From NCBI GenBank assembly GCA_903919615.1, contig CAIXIX010000456.1, forward strand, positions 1 to 64,000: a DNA stretch of 64,000 nt, written 5' to 3'. This document shows, piece by piece, positions 16,507 through 25,736 of the stretch. Position numbers and translations under genes: made by a program. Under the pieces are notes generated by a model that was not told the origin of the DNA, ran no database searches, and saw only the letters and a list, made by a program, of their open reading frames with translations. This DNA is from an uncultured Chthonomonas sp. Lineage in GTDB: Bacteria; Armatimonadota; Chthonomonadetes; Chthonomonadales; Chthonomonadaceae. The number at the start of each line of letters is the position of its first letter. Positions within the stretch are counted from its first letter, which is position 1.

Positions 16507-17508
16507 GTGACATCCCTGGTTACGGGCGGCACCGGATTCGTTGGAAGCCATGTCGCAAGACTGCTGGTTGAGCGCGGAGAATCAATAAGAGCGCTCGCAC
16601 GTCCTGAGAGTCGCCTGGATAACCTGAAGGCTCTTGATCCGTCACAAGTTCAGATCGTGTTCGGCGACCTGCGCGATGCAGCTTCCCTGCGTGCCGCAAT
16701 GAGCGGAATCTCAACCCTGTATCATGTGGCAGCAGACTATCGACTCTGGTCGCGAAATCCGGCGGATCTTTACAAATCCAATGTGGATGGCACGCGCCTC
16801 ATTCTTCAGGCCGCAGTCGATAGCGGCGTTTCCCGTGTCGTCTACACAAGCACGGTGGGCGCCCTTGGAATTCCGCACGACGGTTCGCCTGGCGACGAGA
16901 ACACCGCGGTAACCGAGGCCGACATGATCGGTCACTACAAAAGGTCCAAGTTTTTGGCCGAAGATGAGGCGAGGTCCTTTGTTTCAAAAGGGCTGAACGT
17001 TGTCATTGTTAACCCGAGCACTCCCGTTGGTGAATCCGACATCAAGCCCACACCGACAGGCAAGATAATCGTCGATTTCTTGAATGGGCGCCTACCGGCC
17101 TATGTGGATACAGGCCTAAACCTCGTCGATGTGCACGATGTGGCGGCTGGCATCCTGCTTGCAGCGGAACGCGGACGTGTTGGCGAGCGTTATATACTTG
17201 GCAATCAGAATCTCTCCCTGAAAGAGATGCTGGATACATTGTCCAAGATTACCGGGAAGCGTGCTCCTCGCATTCGCATGCCGTATGGCATCGCATGGGC
17301 CGCTGTTGGCATTGAGAATATCCTGATGGACAGGATCTTGCATCGAGAGCCAGAACACCCTTTTGAGGCTGTGAAAATGGCCCGCCACCGAATGTTCTTT
17401 AGTCCGACAAAGGCTATTCGCGAGCTTGGTTTACCTCAATCTAACGTTGAGGGTGCGCTGGCACGCGCGGTTGACTGGTTCAAATCGAACGGATATGTAA
17501 CTCGCTGA
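16507..17508 (+). CDS. hpnA: hopanoid-associated sugar epimerase/dehydratase HpnA
   Basis: An extended short-chain dehydrogenase of 333 residues. The NAD(P)-binding motif TGGTGFVG is at residues 6-13 and the catalytic pair Y144/K148 in HYKRSKFLAE, with STVGALG supplying the serine. HpnA proteins accompany hopanoid genes and are thought to act on the sugar or head-group part of bacteriohopanepolyols; the reaction is not established. The start is a GTG at 16507, 21 bases after hpnH, with a weak binding site, so translation may be coupled. Confidence 0.93.
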   Translation: MTSLVTGGTGFVGSHVARLLVERGESIRALARPESRLDNLKALDPSQVQIVFGDLRDAASLRAAMSGISTLYHVAADYRLWSRNPADLYKSNVDGTRLILQAAVDSGVSRVVYTSTVGALGIPHDGSPGDENTAVTEADMIGHYKRSKFLAEDEARSFVSKGLNVVIVNPSTPVGESDIKPTPTGKIIVDFLNGRLPAYVDTGLNLVDVHDVAAGILLAAERGRVGERYILGNQNLSLKEMLDTLSKITGKRAPRIRMPYGIAWAAVGIENILMDRILHREPEHPFEAVKMARHRMFFSPTKAIRELGLPQSNVEGALARAVDWFKSNGYVTR

Positions 17509-17567
17509 TGCAGAGATCGGTTCACACCGAACCTCTGATCGCGTAGAGATATTTAAGGAGACTGAAA

Positions 17568-18455
17568 TTGGAAGGCAGACCTGAGCGCAAGGTGATAATG
17601 GCCCGTGAAGTGGGGTTCTGCTTTGGTGTTAAGCGCGCTATCAACCTGACGAAGCAGGCGCTTAATGAGCGAGAAGATGTATTTATCCTCGGCGATCTGG
17701 TACACAACAAGCGTGTTACGGATGAGCTTGAGGACAAAGGATTGCGCAAGACCGATGATTATAACGCCGACAGCAAAGGCACCATGATCATCCGTGCTCA
17801 CGGTCTCCCCAAGATCAAAATTCAGGAAGCAAAGCGAATTGGCCTCGAAGTGGTCGATGCAACCTGCCCGATTGTGCTTAGAGCCCAGGAAGCCGCGCAA
17901 ATGCTTGAGCGCGATGGATATCAGGTGGTCATTGTCGGCGATAAGAACCACGCAGAGATCAAGGGAATTCTTGGCGCATTGCAGCAGCCTGCAATCGTAA
18001 TCGACACGATCGAAGAGCTTCACGAGGCGAAGGATAGTTACAGACTGCTTCGCAAAGTTGGAGTTATCTTCCAGACGACGCATGCACTAGAGCTATGCCA
18101 CCAGATTGTGAACGAGATGCTGATGATGTGCAAAGAGATCCGCATCATCAACACCATCTGCCGTCCGGTTCAAAACAGGCAGGACGATGCGGTGGAGCTC
18201 GCATCTCGCGTTGAACTGATGATTGTTGTCGGCAGCCTTACCAGTGCAAACACGATGGAACTCGCTGCACTCTGCCGCCACTACAATCCGAATACCGTCC
18301 ATGTTCAAAACGCGGAGGAGCTTGCTTACGAGAAGTTCAAGGATGTTACAGAGGTCGGTCTTGCCTCCGGACTGTCGACTCCAGAGGACCTGGTAGAAGC
18401 AGTGCGTCTGAAAGTGCTAACATATGATAGTGAACCACAGATGGCGACCGTCTGA
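17568..18455 (+). CDS. ispH: 4-hydroxy-3-methylbut-2-enyl diphosphate reductase (divergent)
   Basis: IspH makes IPP and DMAPP in the last step of the MEP pathway, feeding squalene and hopanoid synthesis. The 295-residue protein keeps the three cluster cysteines C18 (GFCFGV), C100 (ATCPIV) and C198, the histidines in LVHNKRV and IRAHG, and HAEIKG. Several positions differ from the usual family pattern: the residue three after C198 is Val201 (ICRPVQNRQ) where Thr is usual, HPEV is HAEI, and the SSN substrate motif reads SAN. The start is TTG at 17568 with AAGGAG seven bases upstream. The 61-bp array lies directly behind the stop. A second canonical ispH elsewhere cannot be excluded. Confidence 0.9.
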   Translation: MEGRPERKVIMAREVGFCFGVKRAINLTKQALNEREDVFILGDLVHNKRVTDELEDKGLRKTDDYNADSKGTMIIRAHGLPKIKIQEAKRIGLEVVDATCPIVLRAQEAAQMLERDGYQVVIVGDKNHAEIKGILGALQQPAIVIDTIEELHEAKDSYRLLRKVGVIFQTTHALELCHQIVNEMLMMCKEIRIINTICRPVQNRQDDAVELASRVELMIVVGSLTSANTMELAALCRHYNPNTVHVQNAEELAYEKFKDVTEVGLASGLSTPEDLVEAVRLKVLTYDSEPQMATV

Positions 18456-18472
18456 TAGATTGGGGGCGGTGA

Positions 18473-18703
18473 TGGCGCTGCTTGCTGCGCCTTGCACGAT
18501 GATGTGCGATCTTATAAATCTCACGCACGGTAGTGGCGCCGCTTGCTGCGCCTTGCACGATGATGTGCGATCTTATAAATCTCACGCACGGTAGTGGCGC
18601 TGCTTGCTGCGCCTTGCACGATGATGTGCGATCTAATAAATCTCACGCACGGTAGTGGCGCCGCTTGCTGCGCCTTGCACGATGATGTGCGATCTTATAT
18701 AAT
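18473..18703 (+). repeat. 61-bp tandem repeat (3.7 copies), each with hairpin, dyad and -35-like box
   Basis: Units start at 18473, 18534, 18595 and 18656 (partial), with an exact 61-base period and only one or two base differences between copies. Each holds GGCGCYGCTTGCTGCGCC (stem GGCGC/GCGCC), then TTGCAC whose GCAC begins the dyad GCAC-GATGAT-GTGC. Complete copies then read TATAAATCTC; the last copy instead reads TATATAAT and so forms a near-perfect promoter. It separates ispH from hpnG. There are no unique spacers, so it is not CRISPR. Confidence 0.92.
18675..18703 (+). promoter_or_regulatory. promoter of hpnG-tolC-adaptor-RND operon in last repeat copy
   Basis: TTGCAC at 18675-18680, a 17-base spacer and TATAAT at 18698-18703, about 60 bases ahead of the hpnG start. 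The GCAC...GTGC dyad (18677-18690) overlaps the -35, a place where a repressor would block polymerase. The upstream copies keep the dyad and -35 but lack the consensus -10. Confidence 0.75.
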
Positions 18704-18763
18704 GGGCTAACAGAGAACGCCGGGCAAGGGAAGTTGACGCGCCCGACCAGGAGTTCTTCAACG

Positions 18764-19525
18764 ATGACCGCAGCCACCGATTTTCAGGGAGCAGCGCGGG
18801 TTCGCACTCTGCCGCGAACCTGCGTTTTATTTGCTCTTGATCAGGAACGGAAGGCATTCCGGCACAACGCAGGGCCGGATGTGCGCATTGCTACCTCGGG
18901 CGCAGGCGCCACGAACGCAGCCAGGGCGGCTTCGGGCATTATTGCTGCCTATGACGATACGCGGCCAACAATTGTCGTCTGCGGATTTGCTGGATCGCTT
19001 TCCCCGATGTTAAAACCGGGTAACTTGATTGTCGCAACCAGTGTCGTCGATCTCTCTTCCGGGCCTGATAGCCCAGGTCAGGTTCGCACTCCCCACTCTG
19101 CGCTTGTCGATGCCGCATTAAAGGCAAACAACAGCGGAACTGCCGTGCATCGAGGGGCGCTCGTGACGGCTAATCGAGTATTGATTACCGCGCATGAGAA
19201 GCAAGAGTGGCGACGGATGGCTTCTGCGGTTGCGGTAGATATGGAGACGGCGGCGATTGCTGCCGTTGCAGAGAGCGCAGGCTGTCCCTGGGTATCGGTG
19301 CGCGCAATATCCGATGGCGCCCAGACCGATCTACCTCTTGATTTTAACGAACTTGCAGACCCAAATGGAACTGTCAGGCCTGGAAAAGTAGCACTTGCTG
19401 CTCTGCTGCGACCGTGGGCCATACCAGGCTTGATGCGCCTCGGCAAAGAGTCTGCGACCGCAGGCAGGAATCTTGCGTCTTTCCTAGAATTTTTCTTGCG
19501 TAACGTGCCTGAAATCGTGGAATAA
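18764..19525 (+). CDS. hpnG: hopanoid-associated phosphorylase HpnG
   Basis: HpnG removes adenine from adenosylhopane to give ribosylhopane, the step after HpnH. The protein (253 residues from the ATG at 18764) belongs to the nucleoside phosphorylase superfamily: ATSGAGATNAARAA near the N-terminus, VCGFAGSLSP, VDMETAAIAAVAE for substrate recognition and RAISDGAQTDLPLDF with the catalytic Asp. AGGAG precedes the ATG by ten bases; a TTG at 18734 would add ten residues without a site. Its 3' neighbours tolC, adaptor and RND follow with gaps of 39, -1 and 2 bases, so they form one operon. Confidence 0.92.
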   Translation: MTAATDFQGAARVRTLPRTCVLFALDQERKAFRHNAGPDVRIATSGAGATNAARAASGIIAAYDDTRPTIVVCGFAGSLSPMLKPGNLIVATSVVDLSSGPDSPGQVRTPHSALVDAALKANNSGTAVHRGALVTANRVLITAHEKQEWRRMASAVAVDMETAAIAAVAESAGCPWVSVRAISDGAQTDLPLDFNELADPNGTVRPGKVALAALLRPWAIPGLMRLGKESATAGRNLASFLEFFLRNVPEIVE

Positions 19526-19564
19526 CCTATTCGCGTTTTCGCTATTCGAGTTTTTGGAGATCTC

Positions 19565-20974
19565 TTGTTGCCGAGCGTATCAGATGGTGTAGACCCCGCG
19601 TCCGGGCTCGTCCCACCTGCTAAGCCTGGTGTCCCCTTACGTACCGTTTGCTCCACTCTCCTGTTTCTCGTCACGACTTTGTATCTATACTCTGCCCACG
19701 CGCAGGCTTCCGGAACGGACTTTTCGACTGCCCTGTCACAAGCAGTGACGACGAGCTCTTCCGCGAAAGCCGCCCGTTTTGAAAGAGACGCAGCCATCGC
19801 CCGCGCCGAGCGTGACCGTCCGGTCGCTCGCCCTACAATCTTTGCGAATGCATCGGGAGGAGTGCAGGGCCCGCGTGTGAACCTCCCCGGGATGTCACCC
19901 CTCACAGAAACTGTTCTTCCATCGGAAACAGGCAGGGTCGATCTCATACTGGAGCAGCAGCTTTACCATCCTGGAGTTCCTGCAGCTCGCGTCAGGTTCC
20001 GGGCAGAGCTGGCCCTGGCAGATATCGCATACCGAAAAGCCCTCGCTTCGATCTCATTAAACGTCGAAAACCTCTATCTGGATCTGTATAAAGCTCAGGT
20101 TGGCGTGAAGATGGCCACAGAGGGCGTTGTTGCGGCCAACAGCTACTGCAAACTAGTTGACGAGACGATTGCGTCTGGAGTTGGCAAACCGGTTGATCGA
20201 TCCAGCGCGGCAGCACGGCTCGCTGAGGCGCAATCGGTCCTGATCTCCGCGCAAAGTGGTGTCGCTCTTGCCGGGATGGCATTAAACCGTGCTGTCGGCA
20301 AACCATTATCGTCTGCAAATGTGGAGACAGTACTCTCACTCCCCAAGGACGTGGATGGTTCTGAGCTGGAAAGAGCAGTAGCCGCTGCAAGGAACCGCAG
20401 GGCGGAGGTGCTGGAGGCAGTGGTTGGGCTCAGCGCTGCACGGGCGGGGGTTAAGCTTGCGGCATCACAATCAGGGCCATCTGTTGTGGCTCGCGGCCAG
20501 CTCACGGAACAGACTCCCACCGCGTTGATCCACGAACACTATGCATCTGCAACGATTGAGATACACATTCCGATACTGGATGCTCAGAAAACCCGGATCG
20601 ATACCCGCGAGGCCGTCGCGGAAGTAAATCGCCTTCAGGAGATGTTACAGGAGGCAAAATCTGGAGTTGAGCTGGATGTTCAGCGCGCATGGCGTAAAAT
20701 AGCAGATGCACGCAGCAAGATTGAACTTTCCAGAGCCCGCAGCCTTGGCTCACAGGCGACACTAACCGTTGCTGAGGCCGCATATAAAGCGGGCCGCGCC
20801 AGCGCCTTCGAGCTCGAATCGGCTCAGCGCGAAAAGCGCCTTTCGGCTGAAAGCGCGATCCAGGCTGAGGTCGACCTGATGGCGGCGTATATCGATTTCA
20901 AGTACGCGCAGGGCGACGCACCTGAGACAGTGCAGCGTGCGGCGCCAATTCTGAATTATAGTGAGTCCTGGTAA
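19565..20974 (+). CDS. TolC-family outer membrane protein
   Basis: The outer-membrane channel of the tripartite pump encoded with hpnG. 469 residues, starting at TTG 19565 behind GGAG. Signal segment LRTVCSTLLFLVTTLYLYSAHAQ (shown in part: TLLFLVTTLYLYSAHAQ), then two helical repeats: FSTALSQAVTTSSSAKAARF, LEQQLYHPGVPAARVRFRAE and, in the second half, AEAAYKAGRASAFELESAQ. The stop overlaps the adaptor ATG (TAATG). It is shorter and only distantly similar to the channel gene at 7163-8902. Confidence 0.88.
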   Translation: MLPSVSDGVDPASGLVPPAKPGVPLRTVCSTLLFLVTTLYLYSAHAQASGTDFSTALSQAVTTSSSAKAARFERDAAIARAERDRPVARPTIFANASGGVQGPRVNLPGMSPLTETVLPSETGRVDLILEQQLYHPGVPAARVRFRAELALADIAYRKALASISLNVENLYLDLYKAQVGVKMATEGVVAANSYCKLVDETIASGVGKPVDRSSAAARLAEAQSVLISAQSGVALAGMALNRAVGKPLSSANVETVLSLPKDVDGSELERAVAAARNRRAEVLEAVVGLSAARAGVKLAASQSGPSVVARGQLTEQTPTALIHEHYASATIEIHIPILDAQKTRIDTREAVAEVNRLQEMLQEAKSGVELDVQRAWRKIADARSKIELSRARSLGSQATLTVAEAAYKAGRASAFELESAQREKRLSAESAIQAEVDLMAAYIDFKYAQGDAPETVQRAAPILNYSESW

Positions 20975-22161
20975 TGACGACTTCCCGTCGATATAAAATT
21001 TCGGTGTCCATATTGCTGATCAGCACGAGCGTGTGCGCTGCGACAGGATTGCTGGCTCAATCGGGCCCGGCTGTAACCGGGCTGGTTGTCGCATCGCAGC
21101 AGGCAACTCTTTCCACCCGTATGCCGGCGCGAATCGCAAGGGTAATCGTGGCAGAGAATCAGTCGGTGCAGCGCGGTCAGCTATTGATTCAGCTCGACGA
21201 CGCCGATTTTCGGTCGCAGTTAAGTGCGGCGCAGGCAGCGGTTCGTTCAGCACGATCGCAAAAGCGCAAGGCCGAAGATGGCGCGCGCGCTATGGCTGTA
21301 AAGGCAGAAGGCGACGTTCAGCAGGCGTTAGGTCTGCAGACAGAGGCGCATCACAAGCGCGATCAGGCTGAGATCAACGTTAAGGCATCGGAATCCGAAT
21401 CGGCCGCAGACATTCGTGCGGCAGACCAGGCCGTTAGCAAAGCCCGCACCGGTTTGGAGGCGGCTGAAAAGGCACTGGTCAGCCTCGAAGCGCTGGAGAA
21501 GGCGGGAGGAGTATCTCGAAACGATATTGATGCGGCAAGAACCCAGAAGCGGCTCGCGCAAACGGATCTGGAATCGGCGCTCTCTGGAGCCGAAAGGGCT
21601 CGCGCAGGGATTGGAGGCGTGCCATTTCGCGTCGTACTTGCAAAGAAGGATTTAGAAGCTGCGAGGCTTGGGGCCACTCAGGCCGACGATGGACTAAGAA
21701 TCGCGAAGAGTGGTGCAGCGCGGGCGATTGAGGTTGCTGACAACGATGTAATCTCGGCGCGTTCGGCAGTAAATCAGGCGGATGCCGCAGCGGGTTCGGC
21801 AGCCATTGCCGTCGCCTCCATGCAGCTTCGCACCCCCATTGATGGCGTGATAACCACGCTGAGTGCACGCACCGGTGAGGTGGCACAGCCTGGGATGCCG
21901 CTTGCGTCGATTGTCTCCTCGCACAATGTGCACCTCGAGGCGCTGGTTCCGGCGCGCTATATATCGGGCCTTGCAGTTGGCAAGCACGTACGCGTGCAGG
22001 CGGAGACGGTTCCCGGAAAACCGCTCGACGCTGTTGTCTATGAGATCTCGAGCGTAGTGGAATCCGATCAGAGATCTATTCGCGTTAAATTTCGACCTAC
22101 TGGCACAGCGTCGCTGCGGCCAGGGCTAGCGGTTCGAATCACCATCGGGGCGAGCAGCTAG
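20974..22161 (+). CDS. RND periplasmic adaptor (HlyD/AcrA family)
   Basis: A 395-residue adaptor with an uncleaved or cleaved N-terminal signal (SVSILLISTSVCAATGLLAQ) and no lipobox. The lipoyl halves are IARVIVAENQSVQRGQLLIQ and LRTPIDGVITTLSARTGEVA, separated by an alpha-helical hairpin of about 190 residues rich in Ala and Arg/Lys. The C-terminal barrel reads AVGKHVRVQAETVPGKPLDA. It is coupled to tolC by a one-base overlap and to the permease by a two-base gap, so the three proteins surely form one pump. Confidence 0.9.
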   Translation: MTTSRRYKISVSILLISTSVCAATGLLAQSGPAVTGLVVASQQATLSTRMPARIARVIVAENQSVQRGQLLIQLDDADFRSQLSAAQAAVRSARSQKRKAEDGARAMAVKAEGDVQQALGLQTEAHHKRDQAEINVKASESESAADIRAADQAVSKARTGLEAAEKALVSLEALEKAGGVSRNDIDAARTQKRLAQTDLESALSGAERARAGIGGVPFRVVLAKKDLEAARLGATQADDGLRIAKSGAARAIEVADNDVISARSAVNQADAAAGSAAIAVASMQLRTPIDGVITTLSARTGEVAQPGMPLASIVSSHNVHLEALVPARYISGLAVGKHVRVQAETVPGKPLDAVVYEISSVVESDQRSIRVKFRPTGTASLRPGLAVRITIGASS

Positions 22162-22163
22162 CA

Positions 22164-25100
22164 ATGTGGTTCACACGCCTGGCCATATCTCGCCCTATCC
22201 TGATCTGGATGGCGCTCGCCGCGATCGCGGTCCTCGGCCTTCAGGCCTACTTCAAGCTGCCGGCAGAGCTCAATCCGAAGGTAGATATCCCGACACTGCT
22301 CGTGACCACGGTCTATCCTGGGGCTGGCCCTCCCGATGTTGAATCACAGGTCTCCAGGCCTCTTGAGGATGCGGTCGGCACCGTTGGATCCGTAAAGAGC
22401 GTCTTCTCAAGCTCTCAGGCCAATGTATCGATTATCAGCATCGATTTTCAGGTCGGCGTTAATCTAGATTCTGCAATCGCGGATATCCGCAGCCGGATAG
22501 ACTCAGTTCGATCGCAGTTGCCTGCCGACGCGCAGTCACCGGTGGTATCCAAGCTGGATATCAACGCACTACCCATCCTCTACTTTGGCATCGAAAGCAA
22601 ATCCACTCCGGTCAATCGCCTGCGAACGATTGCCGATAAGGTTATCCGTCCGCATATCGAGCGGCTGGATGGAGTTGCTGGCTGCCAGATCGTGGGCGGA
22701 GAGCGGCGCGAAGTTCAGGTCGCCTGCGAAGGACAAACGCTGTCTCGCTATGGCATCACCATTGAGGATGTCGTCAACAGCCTGAAAGCAGCAGGACGCG
22801 ATGTAACGGGTGGTTCGATTGTTAATAACAAGAGCGAGACTTCCGTTCGCCTAGTCGGCGCACTCAGCAGCCTTGACGAGATAAAGTCGACACAGATTTT
22901 AGCGCCACAGCTTGCCGCAATTGCGCCTGGCCGGCAGATGCCGACCCCGGGCGGCTCACAGCCACTGCCGATACCACCTCTCACAGTTGGAGACGTTGCA
23001 TCCGTTTTTGAAGCGCCTGCGGAGCGCACTGAGATCAACCGGGTAAACGGCCGTGAGGGCATCGGTGTGGTAATCACGCGATCCTCCGATGCGAACACCG
23101 TTACGGTTGTGGACGAAGTGAATGCAGCCTTCGACCAGCTTCGTTCGGATCTGCCATCGGACATAAACCGGGTTACTCTGCGGGACGATTCGGTTACGGT
23201 TCGAGACGCCCTGCAGGATGTAGATGCCAGCCTGGTGCTTGGGGCCATCCTGGCGATGGCCGTGATCCTGCTATTTCTGCATAATCTGCGCGGAACCCTT
23301 ATCGTATCGCTGGCCATCCCTGCCTGTATGATCGCGACCTTCCTCGTGATGTACATGGTCCACTTCTCGCTAAACCAGATGACGCTGCTCGCGTTATCGC
23401 TCTCGGTTGGCATCCTGGTCGACGATTCAATTGTCGTGCTAGAAAGCATTACCCGGCATATTCAAGAGGGCGAATCCCCCAGAGATGCAGCTTACAATGG
23501 CCGCGCCGAGATAGGTTTTGCAGATATCACTACGACCATTGTCGACGTCGTTGTCTTCGTTCCAATTGCCTTCATGGGCGGCATTGTTGGCGGCTTCTTC
23601 AAGCAGTTCGGGCTCGTGATCACGGTTGCCACCCTCTTCTCGCTCGTAGTCTCCTTCTCGATCACACCGATGCTCGCCTCGCGCTGGTATCGAGCGGGTG
23701 AGCGGCTGGAAGCGACATCCGGCATTTTCGCTCCCTTGGAGAGGCTGTATCGGTTCCTTGAGAGCCGCTACCGCCGCGTAATCTACTGGTCGCTGCATCA
23801 CAGGCCACACGTTGTTCTTGCGGGCATCGCGTCATTGGCAGCGATCTTCGCCCTCTCCTACTTCAAGCTTGGCAGCGACTTTATTCCGGGAGCGGACCAG
23901 GGGCAGATCGCAGTTAACATCGAGATGCCGCCGGGCTCCAGCCTGGAGGCAACCGAAACGGTTGTGAAGCAGGTGGAGACCGAGGTCCAGGCGCAACCGG
24001 AGACGGTTGCAATGATGAGCAGCGTCGGCCAGATCCTCGGTGGTTTTGGCAGCATTCCTCAGGATGGAATGCAGTTTGGGCAGATTACAGTGAGGCTTAA
24101 GGAGAAGGGAAGCCTGCTGGATAAGCTTCGCGGCGCCAGTGGTTCCCTTCGATCGAGAACCGACGAGCAGATTGCAACCGGGTTTCGCGAGCATCTGCAG
24201 ACGATCGCAAAGGCAAGCGGAGCAACGATTTCGACGGCCGCAATCCGATCGGTTGCGGGTGGCTCCTCGCCGGTTGAACTTCAGCTGCTTGGTACCGACC
24301 TTCCCAAGCTGACCGCCTTTGCGCGACAGCTTGAGACACGCCTGTCGGCTGTGCCGGGTGTGCTCTCGCCGGCGATATCGGTGAGAGATGGAAAGCCAGA
24401 GATCCGCGCAACGGTAGACAGGCAGCGTGCCTCTGACCACAACATTTCCGCTGCACTGGCTGGCGCGATTATCCACGACTCCATTGCGGGCAACACCGAG
24501 ACCACGCTGGTGCAGAACGGAGTTGCCACTCCGATTCGAGTTCGCTTGGCCGGCGAAGCGCGCACCCGGATTGATGATGTGAAGAACGTCTTAGTCGGTT
24601 CCGAGCAGCAGGGCGCGCCGGTAGAGCTTTCACAAATAGCCGATGTTGCCATGCGAACAGGCCCGGCGAATATCGAACGCCTCGACAGCCAGAGGCTTGT
24701 GAGCGTCACCTCGAACCTAACGGCTTCGACCCCGCTGAGCAATGTTCAGATCGCCATGAACAGGGCGCTGAAGGAGATCCCCCACCCTGGCATCGAGGTG
24801 AGATGGGGTGGAGATGCAGAGCGCTTAAGCGACTCGGCGATACCGTTTGCCACCGCGCTGATCCTGGGAATCATCCTGGTCTACCTGGTGATGGCTGCGC
24901 TGTTTAACAACCTGGGCCAGCCGCTTGTCATCATGTTTACGCTTCCGATGGCGCTTATTGGCGCGCTCGGCGCGCTTGTGGCTACTGGTGAGTATATGTC
25001 GCTCGTTTCGGCGATCGGCATTATCATGTTGGTGGGGCTGATGGGGCGAAACGCCATCCTGCTGCTGGACTACACGAATACGCTGCGTGGGCGCGGTGAA

Positions 25101-25346
25101 CAGCGGAACGACGCAATCATTAATGCCGGCGCAACACGATTGCGGCCAATCCTGATGACGACTTGTGCAACGATTGTGGGCATGCTGCCGGTCGCGATGC
25201 GCTTCGGCCGCGCCTCCGAGATCAGGGCGCCTATGGCAATTGTGGTTATCGGCGGGCTACTCGTGTCGTCTGTGCTTACGCTGGTGATGATTCCGGTGCT
25301 TTACTCTGTGTACGATGATATTTGTGAGAGGTGGAAGAAGCGGTAG
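22164..25346 (+). CDS. RND efflux permease (AcrB/HAE1 family)
   Basis: A 1060-residue inner-membrane proton/substrate antiporter with the duplicated RND plan: TM1 (ILIWMALAAIAVLGLQAY), a large periplasmic loop, TM2-7, a second loop and TM8-12. The proton-relay aspartates D420/D421 are in VGILVDDSIVVLES. In TM10 the usual lysine of the AcrB relay is Arg962 (GLMGRNAILLLDY). Periplasmic motifs such as VYPGAGPPDVESQVSRPLED and GSDFIPGADQGQ are typical. It is the last gene of the hpnG operon. Substrate unknown; hopanoid or lipid trafficking is a hypothesis from context, drug export the default. Confidence 0.94.
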   Translation: MWFTRLAISRPILIWMALAAIAVLGLQAYFKLPAELNPKVDIPTLLVTTVYPGAGPPDVESQVSRPLEDAVGTVGSVKSVFSSSQANVSIISIDFQVGVNLDSAIADIRSRIDSVRSQLPADAQSPVVSKLDINALPILYFGIESKSTPVNRLRTIADKVIRPHIERLDGVAGCQIVGGERREVQVACEGQTLSRYGITIEDVVNSLKAAGRDVTGGSIVNNKSETSVRLVGALSSLDEIKSTQILAPQLAAIAPGRQMPTPGGSQPLPIPPLTVGDVASVFEAPAERTEINRVNGREGIGVVITRSSDANTVTVVDEVNAAFDQLRSDLPSDINRVTLRDDSVTVRDALQDVDASLVLGAILAMAVILLFLHNLRGTLIVSLAIPACMIATFLVMYMVHFSLNQMTLLALSLSVGILVDDSIVVLESITRHIQEGESPRDAAYNGRAEIGFADITTTIVDVVVFVPIAFMGGIVGGFFKQFGLVITVATLFSLVVSFSITPMLASRWYRAGERLEATSGIFAPLERLYRFLESRYRRVIYWSLHHRPHVVLAGIASLAAIFALSYFKLGSDFIPGADQGQIAVNIEMPPGSSLEATETVVKQVETEVQAQPETVAMMSSVGQILGGFGSIPQDGMQFGQITVRLKEKGSLLDKLRGASGSLRSRTDEQIATGFREHLQTIAKASGATISTAAIRSVAGGSSPVELQLLGTDLPKLTAFARQLETRLSAVPGVLSPAISVRDGKPEIRATVDRQRASDHNISAALAGAIIHDSIAGNTETTLVQNGVATPIRVRLAGEARTRIDDVKNVLVGSEQQGAPVELSQIADVAMRTGPANIERLDSQRLVSVTSNLTASTPLSNVQIAMNRALKEIPHPGIEVRWGGDAERLSDSAIPFATALILGIILVYLVMAALFNNLGQPLVIMFTLPMALIGALGALVATGEYMSLVSAIGIIMLVGLMGRNAILLLDYTNTLRGRGEQRNDAIINAGATRLRPILMTTCATIVGMLPVAMRFGRASEIRAPMAIVVIGGLLVSSVLTLVMIPVLYSVYDDICERWKKR

Positions 25347-25432
25347 TTTCCTATCTCTTGGTCTTTCGTCGGAAGGTTTCCGCTTCGCTGGGAGCTATTG
25401 CCCCGTGATAGTGCTTTCGCAGGGCTCCGCCC

Positions 25433-25485
25433 GGGTTCCCTGCCGCCGCCGCAGCGCAGCAAGGAGCCAAGGCGGTAGGGAACCC
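25433..25485. repeat. 15-bp inverted repeat
   Basis: GGGTTCCCTGCCGCC at 25433-25447 pairs with GGCGGTAGGGAACCC at 25471-25485 with a single G:T wobble and a 23-base loop. It could end the RND transcript, though no T-run follows. Confidence 0.6.
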
Positions 25486-25736
25486 CGCCAGGAAATCCTG
25501 GATGCGGGTTTCCTGGACCTTCCGCATATCGGATCATTCCCTGCCGAGGTCAGCCCATCGCTGCGCCTCTTACAATGGGATTTCAGAGTTTGAATGGTAT
25601 TGTTGCGGCTTTGCGACGGGGCCCTGACACGGCCAACGGATGCAAGCTCCGAGAAGTTTTGTCGGCTGATTTTTTACATTTAGTGGTTGTTTGAGTGCGG
25701 TGATCTCTTAGCAGCATCTAGATTCGGGTTAACAAC

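Noticed and set aside
18473-18703. CRISPR-like array
   Set aside because: The units are contiguous and identical throughout their 61 bases; there are no variable spacers and no cas genes.
25315-25593. Plus-strand open frame overlapping the RND gene end
   Set aside because: It translates inverted repeats behind the RND gene and has no family features or ribosome site.
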